DNA from: Paraburkholderia aspalathi
GTDB lineage: Bacteria; Pseudomonadota; Gammaproteobacteria; Burkholderiales; Burkholderiaceae
Direction of reading: 5' to 3'
Assembly: GCF_900116445.1 (NCBI RefSeq)
Contig: NZ_FPBH01000010.1
Span: 124,001-188,000 of the forward strand
DNA: 64,000 bases
Both the position numbers and the translations under genes were made by a program. Within the stretch, counting starts at the first letter, position 1. Every line of letters begins with the position of its first letter. The notes under the pieces were generated by a model. It made no database searches, was not told the DNA's origin, and was given only the letters and a program-made list of their open reading frames with translations. This document shows positions 35,688-46,199 of the stretch, piece after piece.

Positions 35688-38600
35688 ATGGCAAAGTTCT
35701 TTATTGATCGCCCGATTTTTGCATGGGTGATCGCCATTATTCTGATGCTCGCGGGTATCGCGTCGGTGTTCACGTTGCCGATCGCGCAATACCCGACCAT
35801 CGCGCCGCCGGCTGTGCAGATCAGCGCAACGTACCCGGGTGCATCGGCGAAGACGGTGGAAAACACTGTCACGCAAGTGATCGAGCAGCAGATGAGTGGT
35901 CTCGACCACTTGCTGTATCTGTCGTCCACGTCGGACGACTCGGGTACGGCAACCATCACGCTGACGTTCGCAGCCGGCACCAATCCTGACATCGCGCAGG
36001 TGCAGGTGCAGAACAAGCTGCAGCTCGCCACGCCGCTGTTGCCGCAAGCCGTGCAGCAGTTGGGCACCAAGGTCACGAAGTCGAGCAGCAGCTTCTTGCT
36101 GGTGATGGCGTTCGTGTCCGAAGACGGCAGCATGAACAAGTACGACCTGGCGAACTACGTCGCGTCGAACGTCGAAGACCCGGTCAGCCGGATCGACGGC
36201 GTGGGTACGGTGACGCTGTTCGGCTCGCAGTACGCAATGCGGATCTGGCTGGACGCGAACAAGCTGACCAACTTCGGTTTGACGCCGGTAGATGTGCAAA
36301 CGGCGTTGACGGCGCAGAACGTGCAGGTCGCGGGCGGTTCGCTCGGCGGCACGCCGTCGGTGCCGGGTCAGGTGCTGCAGGCAACCATCACGGAAGCCAC
36401 GCTGCTCAATACGCCTGAACAGTTCGGCAACGTGCTGCTGAAGGTGAATACGGACGGTTCGCAAGTCCGTATCAAGGACGTGGCCCGTATCGAGCTCGGT
36501 GGCGAAAACTACAACTTCGACACCAAGTACAACGGTCAGCCGACGGCAGGCTTTGGTATTCAGCTCGCCACCGGCGCGAACGCGCTGGCTACGGCCAAGG
36601 CAGTCCGCGCGAAGGTCGCCGAACTGTCGAAGTACTTCCCGCACGGCCTCGTTGTGCAGTATCCGTACGACACGACGCCGTTCGTGCGCCTGTCGATCGA
36701 AGAAGTGGTCAAGACGCTGCTCGAAGGTATCGTGCTGGTGTTCCTGGTCATGTACCTGTTCCTGCAGAACCTGCGCGCCACGCTGATCCCGACGATCGCC
36801 GTGCCGGTGGTGCTGTTGGGCACGTTCGCGATCATGGGTATCGTGGGCTTCTCGATCAACACGCTGTCCATGTTCGGGCTCGTGCTAGCGATCGGCTTGC
36901 TGGTGGACGATGCGATCGTGGTGGTGGAAAACGTCGAGCGGGTGATGCAGGAGGAGGGCTTATCGCCTCGAGATGCGACCCGCAAGGCGATGGACCAGAT
37001 TACCGGCGCGCTGGTTGGCGTGGCGCTCGTGCTGTCGGCGGTGTTCGTGCCGGTGGCGTTCTCGGGCGGTTCGGTCGGGGCTATTTACCGGCAGTTCTCG
37101 CTGACGATCGTGGCGGCGATGGTGCTGTCCGTGCTGGTCGCGTTGATTCTGACGCCGGCGCTGTGCGCGACGATCCTGAAGCCGATCGAGAAGGGCCACC
37201 AGGAAAAAACCACCGGTTTCTTCGGCTGGTTCAACCGCACGTTCAACAAGAGCCGCGACAAGTATCACTCGGGCGTTCACCACGTGATCAAGCGCTCGGG
37301 CCGTTGGCTGATCATCTACATGGTGGTGATCTTCGCGGTCGGCCTGCTGTTCGTGAAGTTGCCGAAGTCGTTCCTGCCTGATGAAGACCAGGGCACGATG
37401 TTCGTGCTGGTGCAAACGCCGTCCGGCTCGACGCAGGAAACCACGGCGCATGCGCTGAAGGACGTGTCCGACTACCTGCTCAACAGCGAGAAGAGCATTG
37501 TCGAATCGACCTTCACGGTGAACGGCTTCAGCTTCGCCGGCCGCGGTCAGAACGCGGGTCTCGTGTTCGTGCGGATGAAGGACTACGCGGTGCGTCAGCA
37601 CTCGGATCAGAAGGTGCAGGCGCTGGTTGGCCGCCTCTTCATGCATTTCTCGAGCTACAAGAACGCGCTGGTGTATCCGGTGAATCCGCCGTCGATTCCT
37701 GAACTCGGCACGGCGGCCGGCTTCGACTTCGAGTTGCAGGATCGCGCCGGTATCGGCCACGAGAAGCTGATGCAGGCTCGCAACATGCTGTTGGGCATGG
37801 CCGCGAAAGATCCGACGCTGGCTCAGGTGCGTCCGAACGGCCTGAACGATACGCCGCAGTTCACGGTGAACATCGACCACGAGAAGGCTTCCGCGCTCGG
37901 CGTGTCGCTGTCGGTGATCGACCAGACGTTCTCGATCGCATGGGCGTCGCAGTACGTGAACAACTTCCTCGATACCGATGGCCGGATCAAGAAGGTGTAT
38001 CTGCAAGGCGACGCGCCGTTCCGGATGAAACCGGAAGACCTGAACGCCTGGTACGTGCGTAATACGGCCGGCAGCATGGTGCCGTTCTCCTCGTTCGCGA
38101 GCGGGACGTGGTCCTACGGTTCGCCGAAGCTCGAGCGCTACAACGGTATCTCGGCGGTGGAAATCCAGGGCGCGGCTGCACCGGGCAAGTCGACCGGTCA
38201 GGCCATGACGGCCATGGAAGCACTCGTGGCGAAGCTGCCGGCGGGTATCGGCTACGAATGGACGGGCCTGTCGTTGCAGGAACGCCAGTCCGGTTCGCAG
38301 GCGCCGATTCTCTACGGCATCTCGATCCTGGTTGTGTTCCTGTGTCTCGCGGCGCTGTATGAAAGCTGGTCGATCCCGTTCTCGGTGATCATGGTGGTGC
38401 CGCTCGGCGTGATCGGCGCACTGCTGGCCGCTACGCTGCGCGGGCTCGAGAACGACGTGTTCTTCCAGGTGGGTCTGTTGACCACGGTGGGGCTGTCGGC
38501 GAAGAACGCGATTCTGATCGTGGAATTCGCCCGCGAGTTGCAGCAGGGTGAAGGGATGGGGCCGATCGAGGCCGCGCTGGAAGCAGCGCGTCTGCGGTTG

Positions 38601-38909
38601 CGTCCGATTCTGATGACCTCGCTCGCGTTCATTCTCGGCGTGATGCCGCTCGCGATCAGTAACGGCGCAGGCTCGGCCAGCCAGCACGCAATCGGTACTG
38701 GCGTGATCGGCGGGATGTTGACGGCGACCTTCCTCGCGATTTTCATGATCCCGATGTTCTTCGTCGTGATCCGCGCGAAGTTCGGCGGCGAGAAGGAAGA
38801 CCCGGATGAGGCGCTCGCACACTACAACCAGCACCATCCGCATGATCCGCAAGGTGGCGGGTCGGCTGGCGGCTCGGCTGATCAAGGCTCGGGCAAGGAC
38901 GGACATTGA
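35688..38909 (+). CDS. bpeB: RND multidrug efflux pump, inner-membrane subunit
   Basis: A 1073-residue HAE1-type pump, full length. Twelve membrane helices and two large periplasmic loops fit AcrB/MexB. MAKFFIDRPIFAWVIAIILM is the classical N-terminus. The proton-relay aspartates lie in IGLLVDDAIVVVENVERV; the matching lysine region is LTTVGLSAKNAILIVEFA. The C-terminal cytoplasmic tail is rich in His, Gly and Ser (about 1040-1073). A ribosome site AGGGAG lies 8 bases before the start. The outer-membrane gene starts one base after the stop codon. Confidence 0.96.
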   Translation: MAKFFIDRPIFAWVIAIILMLAGIASVFTLPIAQYPTIAPPAVQISATYPGASAKTVENTVTQVIEQQMSGLDHLLYLSSTSDDSGTATITLTFAAGTNPDIAQVQVQNKLQLATPLLPQAVQQLGTKVTKSSSSFLLVMAFVSEDGSMNKYDLANYVASNVEDPVSRIDGVGTVTLFGSQYAMRIWLDANKLTNFGLTPVDVQTALTAQNVQVAGGSLGGTPSVPGQVLQATITEATLLNTPEQFGNVLLKVNTDGSQVRIKDVARIELGGENYNFDTKYNGQPTAGFGIQLATGANALATAKAVRAKVAELSKYFPHGLVVQYPYDTTPFVRLSIEEVVKTLLEGIVLVFLVMYLFLQNLRATLIPTIAVPVVLLGTFAIMGIVGFSINTLSMFGLVLAIGLLVDDAIVVVENVERVMQEEGLSPRDATRKAMDQITGALVGVALVLSAVFVPVAFSGGSVGAIYRQFSLTIVAAMVLSVLVALILTPALCATILKPIEKGHQEKTTGFFGWFNRTFNKSRDKYHSGVHHVIKRSGRWLIIYMVVIFAVGLLFVKLPKSFLPDEDQGTMFVLVQTPSGSTQETTAHALKDVSDYLLNSEKSIVESTFTVNGFSFAGRGQNAGLVFVRMKDYAVRQHSDQKVQALVGRLFMHFSSYKNALVYPVNPPSIPELGTAAGFDFELQDRAGIGHEKLMQARNMLLGMAAKDPTLAQVRPNGLNDTPQFTVNIDHEKASALGVSLSVIDQTFSIAWASQYVNNFLDTDGRIKKVYLQGDAPFRMKPEDLNAWYVRNTAGSMVPFSSFASGTWSYGSPKLERYNGISAVEIQGAAAPGKSTGQAMTAMEALVAKLPAGIGYEWTGLSLQERQSGSQAPILYGISILVVFLCLAALYESWSIPFSVIMVVPLGVIGALLAATLRGLENDVFFQVGLLTTVGLSAKNAILIVEFARELQQGEGMGPIEAALEAARLRLRPILMTSLAFILGVMPLAISNGAGSASQHAIGTGVIGGMLTATFLAIFMIPMFFVVIRAKFGGEKEDPDEALAHYNQHHPHDPQGGGSAGGSADQGSGKDGH

Positions 38910-38910
38910 G

Positions 38911-40428
38911 ATGCAAAAACACTCTTTGATTGCAGTGGCGGTTGCGCTGTTCGCCGCGGGTTGCACGATGGCGCCGAAGTACCATCGCCCGGATCAGCCC
39001 GTGACGGCGACCTTCCCGACCGGCGGCGCGTACGACACGCAGCCGGGCGCGGCTGGCGCCTCGCGGACCGCGAACGGCCAGGCGGCCACCGATATCGGCT
39101 GGCGTGATTTCTTCGCCGACGCGCGTCTGCAGCGGCTGATCGAAATCGCGCTGAAGAACAACCGCGATCTGCGCGTGTCGGTGCTGAATATCCAGGCATC
39201 GCAGGCGCAGTACCAGATCGCTCGCGCGGCGCTGTTCCCGACGCTGGACGCTGCTGCTTCACAAAGCAAGCAGCGCACGCCGAAAGACCTGACGTCCACG
39301 GGTCTCACGATCAGCAACACGTACTCGGTGGGTCTGAACGCTTCCTGGGAAATCGACTTCTTCGGGCGGATTCAAAGCCTGAAGGATCAGGCGTTGGCTC
39401 AGTACCTGGCTACCGCTCAGGCGCGCAAGGCCGCGGAAATCGCGCTGGTCTCGCAGGTGGCGAATCAGTACATGACGGTACTCGAACTCGACGATCTGCT
39501 GAAGGTGACGCAGAACACGTTGAAGACCGCGGAGGAGTCGTACCGCATCACCAAGCTGCAGTTCGACAACGGCACGGGTTCGGAACTGGACCTGCGGCAG
39601 TCGCAGACCGTAGTCGAGCAGGCGAACGCCAACCTGCAGTCGCAGGCGCGTCTGCGGGCTCAGGCGGATAACGCGCTCGTGCTGCTGCTCGGCGAGCCGT
39701 TGCCGGACGATCTGCCGCCGGGCATGACGTTGGACAATCAGAACCTGCTGACGGATGTGCCGGCGGGCCTGCCGTCCGATCTGCTGACACGTCGTCCGGA
39801 CATCATGGAGGCCGAGGAGAATCTGCTCGCGGCCAACGCGAACATCGGCGCGGCGCGTGCAGCGTTCTTCCCGAAGGTCTCGCTGACCGGCAGTTTCGGT
39901 ACGCTGAGCCCGACGCTCGGCGGTCTGTTCAAGCCGGGTTCGGCGGCATGGAGCTTCGCGCCGTCGATCACGTTGCCGATCTTCGAAGGCGGCCAGAACA
40001 AGGCCAATCTCGACCTCGCCACCGTGCAGAAGAACATCCAGATCGCCACGTATGAGAAGGCGATCCAGACGGCCTTCCGCGAAGTGGCGGACGCACTGGC
40101 GGCACGCGGCACGTACGATCAGCAGATTCAGGCGCTCGAGCGCAATACCTTTGCCGAACAGCGCCGGCTGGATCTGTCGGACCTGCGTTATAAGAACGGT
40201 GTCGACAGCTATCTGTCGGTGCTGACCGCGCAGACCGATTTGTACACGGCGCAGCAGTTGCTGGTGACCGCGCGCATGCAGCGTCTGCAGAACCTGGTCA
40301 CGCTGTACCAGGCACTCGGCGGCGGCTGGATCGAACGGGCCGGCGAGCAGCCGCGTCCGGCCGATGCACCGGTCGATTACGGTGCGGCGAGTGCGCCGGT
40401 GGCGGCTTCGGCGGCGACTGCGGGTTGA
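38911..40428 (+). CDS. oprB: Outer-membrane efflux lipoprotein, OprM/NodT family
   Basis: A 505-residue TolC-like channel. The signal ends with AAGC (acylated Cys19). Two repeats of coiled-coil hairpin and strands are visible, including ARAAFFPKVSLTGSFGT and YKNGVDSYLSVLTAQTDLY. The start is the ATG one base after the pump stop codon. The C-terminal tail after LYQALGGGWIERAG is Ala/Pro-rich. This closes the tripartite pump for drugs, solvents or signals. It is not the carbohydrate porin OprB of Pseudomonas; the name follows the BpeAB-OprB convention. Confidence 0.93.
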   Translation: MQKHSLIAVAVALFAAGCTMAPKYHRPDQPVTATFPTGGAYDTQPGAAGASRTANGQAATDIGWRDFFADARLQRLIEIALKNNRDLRVSVLNIQASQAQYQIARAALFPTLDAAASQSKQRTPKDLTSTGLTISNTYSVGLNASWEIDFFGRIQSLKDQALAQYLATAQARKAAEIALVSQVANQYMTVLELDDLLKVTQNTLKTAEESYRITKLQFDNGTGSELDLRQSQTVVEQANANLQSQARLRAQADNALVLLLGEPLPDDLPPGMTLDNQNLLTDVPAGLPSDLLTRRPDIMEAEENLLAANANIGAARAAFFPKVSLTGSFGTLSPTLGGLFKPGSAAWSFAPSITLPIFEGGQNKANLDLATVQKNIQIATYEKAIQTAFREVADALAARGTYDQQIQALERNTFAEQRRLDLSDLRYKNGVDSYLSVLTAQTDLYTAQQLLVTARMQRLQNLVTLYQALGGGWIERAGEQPRPADAPVDYGAASAPVAASAATAG

Positions 40429-40493
40429 GTCTTGTAGTAGCAGGCGCGTAGGGCGGTTTTCGGTTTTAGGGAAGACGTCCTGCGCAGCCGGCA

Positions 40494-40530
40494 ATAAAAA
40501 AACGCCACGGCATGCCGTGGCGTTTTTGTT
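40494..40530. terminator. Bidirectional terminator between the efflux operon and NCS2 gene
   Basis: A-tract, then AACGCCACGG, CATG and CCGTGGCGTT, then a T tract: a perfect palindrome with U-runs on both strands, placed between convergent genes. Confidence 0.95.
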
Positions 40531-40574
40531 TGTGCGCAGATCAAATTCGCGCAGCGTTACCCGCACCCCGACGC

Positions 40575-41984
40575 TTAATGCGCATCCACCGCACGCAACA
40601 TTTCGTCGCGTGGCGGCTCATTCCCGCCGCGTCCGTCGAAATCATGTCCGGCCTGGCGAATTTCGCACTGCGCCTTCTTCTCGCTCTTCACGCCGTTGAA
40701 GATCAGATTCAGCACGACCGCCGATACAGAAGCCAGCAAGATTCCGCTATGCAACAGCGGCGACAGCGCCGGCGGCAGCTTGGAGAAAAATTGCGGCGAC
40801 ACCACCGGCACCAGACCCATGCCGATGCTCACTGCAACGATGAACAGGTTGTGATGGTTCTTCACGAAGTCGACCTTGGCCAGCACCTTGATGCCGTTCG
40901 CCGCGACCATGCCGAACATCACGATGCCCGCACCGCCGAGCACGAAGGCCGGCACCGAAGCCACCACTTGCGCCATCTTCGGGAACAGGCCCAGCAGCAC
41001 CAGGATCACGCCGCCCATTGCGCAGACAAAGCGGCTCTTCACGCCCGTCACGCCGATCAGGCCGACGTTCTGCGAGAACGAGGTATGCGGGAACGAGTTG
41101 AAGATGCCGCCGATCAGCGTACCCAGACCGTCGACACGCAGACCGCGCACCAGCGTCTTCTGATCCACCGGACGATCGACCATGTCACCGACCGCGAGGA
41201 ACATGCCGGTCGATTCGATGAAGGTGACGAACATCACGGTGACCATCGTCGCGATTGCGAGCGGATCGAAATGCGGCAGGCCGAAGTGGAACGGCATCAC
41301 GATGCCGACCCACGGTGCGTGTGTGACGCCGTCCATATTCACGCGGCCGAGCGCCAGCGCGATGATGAAACCCGCAACGATGCCGAGCAGCACCGAGATA
41401 TTGGCGAGGAAGCCCTTGGCGAATTTGTTGATCAGCAGGATCAGCATCAACACGAGGAGCGACAGGCCGAGATAGACCGGATTGCCGTAGTCAGGATTGC
41501 CGACACCACCGGCTGCCCAGTTGATGCCCACTTCCATCAGCGAGAGGCCGATCACCGAGATCACCACGCCGATCACCACCGGTGGGAAAAAGCGCAGCAG
41601 CTTGCCGACCGCCGGCGCGAGCAGGATGCCGATGACACCGGCCGCAATCGTCGAGCCGAAAATGTCGAGAATACCGAGCGAAGGATTGGTGCCGATCGCG
41701 ACCATCGGACCGACAGCCGCGAACGTGCAGCCCATGATGACCGGCAGACGGATGCCGAAGATCCACAGACCGAGGGTCTGAATCAGCGTGGCGATGCCGC
41801 AGGAAAACAGGTCGGCGCTAATCAGGAACGCGATCTGGTCTTTCGGCAATTTCAGCGCCGCGCCGATGATCAGCGGCACCGCAACTGCGCCTGCGTACAT
41901 CACCAAAACGTGCTGAATGCCGAGCGTCAGCAACTGGCCCGCGGGCAGTCGCTCGTCGCACGGGTGAACCGTGTTCGATTGCAT
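40575..41984 (-). CDS. NCS2 nucleobase:cation symporter (xanthine/uric acid-type)
   Basis: A 469-residue inner-membrane permease of the nucleobase-ascorbate transporter family. GIQHVLVMYAGAVAVPLIIG near the start and TFIESTGMFLAVGDMVDRP (the substrate-binding Glu segment) match PbuX/UacT/XanP types rather than UraA. About 14 hydrophobic segments are visible. The start at 41984 has GGAG 10 bases upstream; in-frame ATGs at 42002 and 42056 are less likely. It stands alone; no purine-catabolism gene is next to it. Confidence 0.9.
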   Translation of the reverse strand: MQSNTVHPCDERLPAGQLLTLGIQHVLVMYAGAVAVPLIIGAALKLPKDQIAFLISADLFSCGIATLIQTLGLWIFGIRLPVIMGCTFAAVGPMVAIGTNPSLGILDIFGSTIAAGVIGILLAPAVGKLLRFFPPVVIGVVISVIGLSLMEVGINWAAGGVGNPDYGNPVYLGLSLLVLMLILLINKFAKGFLANISVLLGIVAGFIIALALGRVNMDGVTHAPWVGIVMPFHFGLPHFDPLAIATMVTVMFVTFIESTGMFLAVGDMVDRPVDQKTLVRGLRVDGLGTLIGGIFNSFPHTSFSQNVGLIGVTGVKSRFVCAMGGVILVLLGLFPKMAQVVASVPAFVLGGAGIVMFGMVAANGIKVLAKVDFVKNHHNLFIVAVSIGMGLVPVVSPQFFSKLPPALSPLLHSGILLASVSAVVLNLIFNGVKSEKKAQCEIRQAGHDFDGRGGNEPPRDEMLRAVDAH

Positions 41985-42409
41985 TTTGTCTCTCTCCACC
42001 ATCTCGTTTTGGGATGGCTCCAAGGTATGCGGAACGAAAAGCTGCAACAAGACCACTGGGGCCTATTCCGGCATTCCCGGTGACGATATGGATGAGGGCT
42101 GTTTGAAAGGAAAAAGAAATGCGTGCGCCGCACAAATCGGCCGTTAGCCCCTTGCAGCGGCGATGGGCGCTCACGCGTCGCACGTGCCCGTGCCAACGGG
42201 ATATGTGTGAGAATCAATGAGGTGTATCTCGTTCGACGCATAGTGCTGTTTTCGTGCGGCTCGCGGCGTGGCGGGGTTAACCCGCGATTCCGGTTTTTCA
42301 GCGCGTATTCGGGCGCGCTTCCGCAGCCGTGCAGCGGTGATGGAAAATACGCCGTTCCAGGCACCTTTCGCGTGCTTGTCCCTAAGCTCAAATTGACGTT
42401 CTATCGCCC
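41985..42409. other. 425-base divergent region between the permease and FGGY kinase
   Basis: I see no gene. The stretch must hold the promoters of both neighbours, but no strong -35/-10 pair stands out. One GGGTTAACCC palindrome is at 42274-42283. Two similar GCAGCGGCGATGG / GCAGCGGTGATGG strings occur near 42155 and 42332. Confidence 0.5.
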
Positions 42410-43879
42410 ATGAGTTTTCTTGGCATCGACCTCGGCACCGGCTCTCTCAAAGTTGCAATCGTCGACGAAAACGGCCACGAGCAGGCCGCGGCGAGTGTCG
42501 CGTATGCATTCGAAACACCGCATTCCGGATGGGCCGAAATCTCGGTGCAAACCTGGTGGCGCGCGCTATGCGAAGCGGCAGGGCGTTTGCCTGCCGGGTT
42601 GCGTCGTGACGTGCAAGCAATCGGTTTCTCCGGACAGATGCACGGTGTCGTATTGATCGATGCCGATGGCGCAGCCGTGCGCCCGGCGATGCTCTGGCCC
42701 GACACGCGTGCGTTGAGTCTGCTCGATCAGTGGCCCGAGCCGCAGCCGAATCCGGTTGCGCCCGGCATGGCCGGTCCTCTGCTGCGCTGGATCGTGCAGA
42801 ACGAACCGCAGTCCGCGCGTAAAACACGCTGGGCGCTGCAACCGAAGGATTGGTTGCGCGTCGCGTTGGGTGGCGCGGTCGCAACTGATCCATCGGACGC
42901 CTGCGCGACCGCGCTTGCCGATCCCGCAGGCGTGTGGGATCAGGCGCTGTTCGAGCGGCTCGAATTGCCGCATGAATGGTTTGCGCCGCTTGCGCCTTCC
43001 TACGCGGCGGGCGGCATTCTGTCGACGGAAGCCGCGCAGGAACTGGGTCTGCGTGCCGGCATCGTGCTCGCAATCGGTGCCGCCGATACGCCATGCGCGG
43101 CGCTTGGCAGTGGTCTCGCAAGCGATGGCGACGCATTGCTCACTACCGGCACGGGTGGACAAATCGTCGTGCTCGCCGAGCACGCACCGCAAGCGGTAAA
43201 GGGCCTGCATCGGTATCGGGCCGCGAGCGATCACTGGTATCGCATGGCGGCGATGCAAAACGTCGGCGTTGCGCTTGAACGTGTGCGGGGTTGGTTGTCG
43301 TATGAATGGGTCGATGCTTATCGTGATGCGTTCGGCGATGCATCGGATCGTGCCCCTGGCGATACAACAGCCGCGATCTCCAGCGCCGCAGCAGGCCTGA
43401 CTTTTCTGCCCTACCTCACCGGCGAGCGCACTCCGTGGCTCAACCCTGCCGCGCGTGGCGGCTGGCTTGGCCTCGCGCTCGATCACACGCGCGGCACGAT
43501 GATGCGCGCCGCGTTCGAAGGCGTCGCGTTCTCGCTGCGTGCCGGTCTCGACGCAATCCGCGCGAGCGGCGCGACGGTGACGACCTTGAAGCTCGCTGGC
43601 GGCGGTTCAGTCGATGCGCGCTGGCGGCAGTTGCTCGCCGACGCGTTAAACGTCGAACTCCATGCCGTCGACTGCCCCAACGCGGCGCCGCGAGGCGCGG
43701 CTATCCTCGGTGGATTGGCGAGCGGGCATTGGCACGCGAGCGACCTCGCCGCGCTTGCGCCGGGCGCGACGCGCGTTGCCGGACCGCAAGGCGATGCCGC
43801 GCTCGCCGAACGATATGCGCGCTTTCTCGATCTGTATGGCCGCGTCGAGTCATGGTTCGGCGAGACTCCGCTTCGCTGA
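42410..43879 (+). CDS. FGGY-family carbohydrate kinase (xylulokinase-like)
   Basis: A 489-residue sugar kinase with N-terminal ATPase-fold signature GIDLGTGSLKVAIVDE, SGQMHGVVLID (substrate loop) and C-terminal LKLAGGGSVDARWRQLLADA. It resembles XylB but is distinct from the xylulokinase at 57285-58766. It is isolated, with no sugar transporter or dehydrogenase next to it, so the substrate (xylulose or a related ketose) is uncertain. The ATG at 42410 has no clear ribosome site. Confidence 0.85.
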   Translation: MSFLGIDLGTGSLKVAIVDENGHEQAAASVAYAFETPHSGWAEISVQTWWRALCEAAGRLPAGLRRDVQAIGFSGQMHGVVLIDADGAAVRPAMLWPDTRALSLLDQWPEPQPNPVAPGMAGPLLRWIVQNEPQSARKTRWALQPKDWLRVALGGAVATDPSDACATALADPAGVWDQALFERLELPHEWFAPLAPSYAAGGILSTEAAQELGLRAGIVLAIGAADTPCAALGSGLASDGDALLTTGTGGQIVVLAEHAPQAVKGLHRYRAASDHWYRMAAMQNVGVALERVRGWLSYEWVDAYRDAFGDASDRAPGDTTAAISSAAAGLTFLPYLTGERTPWLNPAARGGWLGLALDHTRGTMMRAAFEGVAFSLRAGLDAIRASGATVTTLKLAGGGSVDARWRQLLADALNVELHAVDCPNAAPRGAAILGGLASGHWHASDLAALAPGATRVAGPQGDAALAERYARFLDLYGRVESWFGETPLR

Positions 43880-44015
43880 GTAACGCGATGTCAGCTACAG
43901 ACAATGCCGCGACGTACTTTGCAATACCATGACGGCTTTCGCACGCTAAGGTATAGGCCGGCGAACGATGCCGGGCGGCAACGACACTGACCGTCCCCAG
44001 TCCGGCACACGAATT

Positions 44016-44050
44016 AACCGCGAACCGCAAGGTGCGGAACCGCGAACCGC
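44016..44050. repeat. Direct 13-bp repeat upstream of frmA
   Basis: AACCGCGAACCGC occurs twice (44016-44028, 44038-44050), start to start 22 bases, about 70 bases before frmA. Each copy itself contains AACCGC twice. It could be a regulator site. A weak TATAGG lies near 43953. Confidence 0.5.
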
Positions 44051-44120
44051 GACACCGGCACGCCGCGCGATATCTCACCGCGACGCGCCAGGCATTCACC
44101 GACTCACAGGAGCATTCACG

Positions 44121-45227
<1,107 letters not shown>

Positions 45228-45284
45228 TGCGGCGTTGATACGTCATTAATACGTCACCGACCCGGCACAGAAAGGAGCATCTCG

Positions 45285-46136
45285 ATGCTTGAACTATTGT
45301 CGTCGCATGCCTGCCATGGCGGCGAGCAGCGGATCTACCGGCACGACTCGCAGACCGTCGGTCTGCCGATGCGCTTCTCGGTGTATCTGCCGCCGCAGGC
45401 TTTGCAGGCCAACGCGAACGTGCCTGCGCTGTTCTATCTCGCCGGGCTGACCTGCACGGAAGAAACCTTTCCGGTCAAGGCGGGCGCGCAGCGCTTCGCT
45501 GCGCAGCACGGCATCGCGTTGATCGCGCCGGACACCAGTCCGCGCGGTGCGGGTGTGCCGGGCGAAAGCGCGGCGTGGGACTTCGGCGTGGGCGCGGGCT
45601 TTTACGTCAACGCGACGCAGCAGCCGTGGGCGAAGCACTATCGGATGTACTCGTATGTGCGCGACGAACTGCGCGAAACAGTGCTCGCGAATCTGCCGGT
45701 GGACGGTGGACGTCTGGGCATCTTCGGGCATTCGATGGGTGGCCATGGCGCGTTGATGCTGGCGCTGCGCAACCCGGAGATTTATCGGTCGGTGTCGGCC
45801 TTTGCGCCGATCGCGGCGCCTTCACAGTGCCCGTGGGGCGTGAAGGCGTTCAGCGGGTATCTGGGCGAAGACCGTGAAGCGTGGAGGCAGTACGACTCGA
45901 GCGAGCTGGTCGCCCACGCGAAGCGCAAGTTCGCTGAGGGGATTCTGATCGATCAGGGGCTGGCGGATCAGTTTCTCGCCGAGCAATTGAACCCGGATGT
46001 GTTTGAAGCCGCCTGCAAGGCTGCGGGTCAGCCGCTGACCTTGCGTCGTCATGCTGGCTACGACCACGGGTATTACTTCATCACGACGTTCATCGAGGAT
46101 CACATCGCGCATCACGCGAAGGTGCTGCTCGGTTGA
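45285..46136 (+). CDS. fghA: S-formylglutathione hydrolase
   Basis: A 283-residue alpha/beta hydrolase of the esterase D type that releases formate and glutathione from S-formylglutathione. The nucleophile is Ser150 in FGHSMGGHGAL. The oxyanion segment LAGLTCTEETF and APDTSPRG (both typical), and HAGYDHGYYFI with the catalytic His, are present. The start follows AAGGAG. It acts directly after FrmA. Confidence 0.97.
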   Translation: MLELLSSHACHGGEQRIYRHDSQTVGLPMRFSVYLPPQALQANANVPALFYLAGLTCTEETFPVKAGAQRFAAQHGIALIAPDTSPRGAGVPGESAAWDFGVGAGFYVNATQQPWAKHYRMYSYVRDELRETVLANLPVDGGRLGIFGHSMGGHGALMLALRNPEIYRSVSAFAPIAAPSQCPWGVKAFSGYLGEDREAWRQYDSSELVAHAKRKFAEGILIDQGLADQFLAEQLNPDVFEAACKAAGQPLTLRRHAGYDHGYYFITTFIEDHIAHHAKVLLG

Positions 46137-46199
46137 AATTCGCAGGGCGATGGCGGCGGCACGCAAAGTGTTGCCGCCAGCCGCCGCTTCAATGCCGCT

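Noticed and set aside
34467..36644. Very long minus-strand open frame (725 codons) opposite the efflux genes
   Set aside because: Its product is rich in Arg, His, Gln and Asp with no fold-like pattern, the usual antisense shadow of a high-GC gene. The plus-strand genes are clear.
36960..38966. 668-codon minus-strand open frame opposite the RND pump
   Set aside because: Same shadow composition; no domain; fully inside a real gene.
40512..42083. Long plus-strand open frame (523 codons) opposite the NCS2 permease
   Set aside because: His/Asp/Gln/Arg-rich shadow of a membrane-protein gene; the opposite strand has a convincing permease.
41985..42409. Possible purine riboswitch before the nucleobase permease
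   Set aside because: I see no three-stem purine aptamer core, and the class is not typical of this group.
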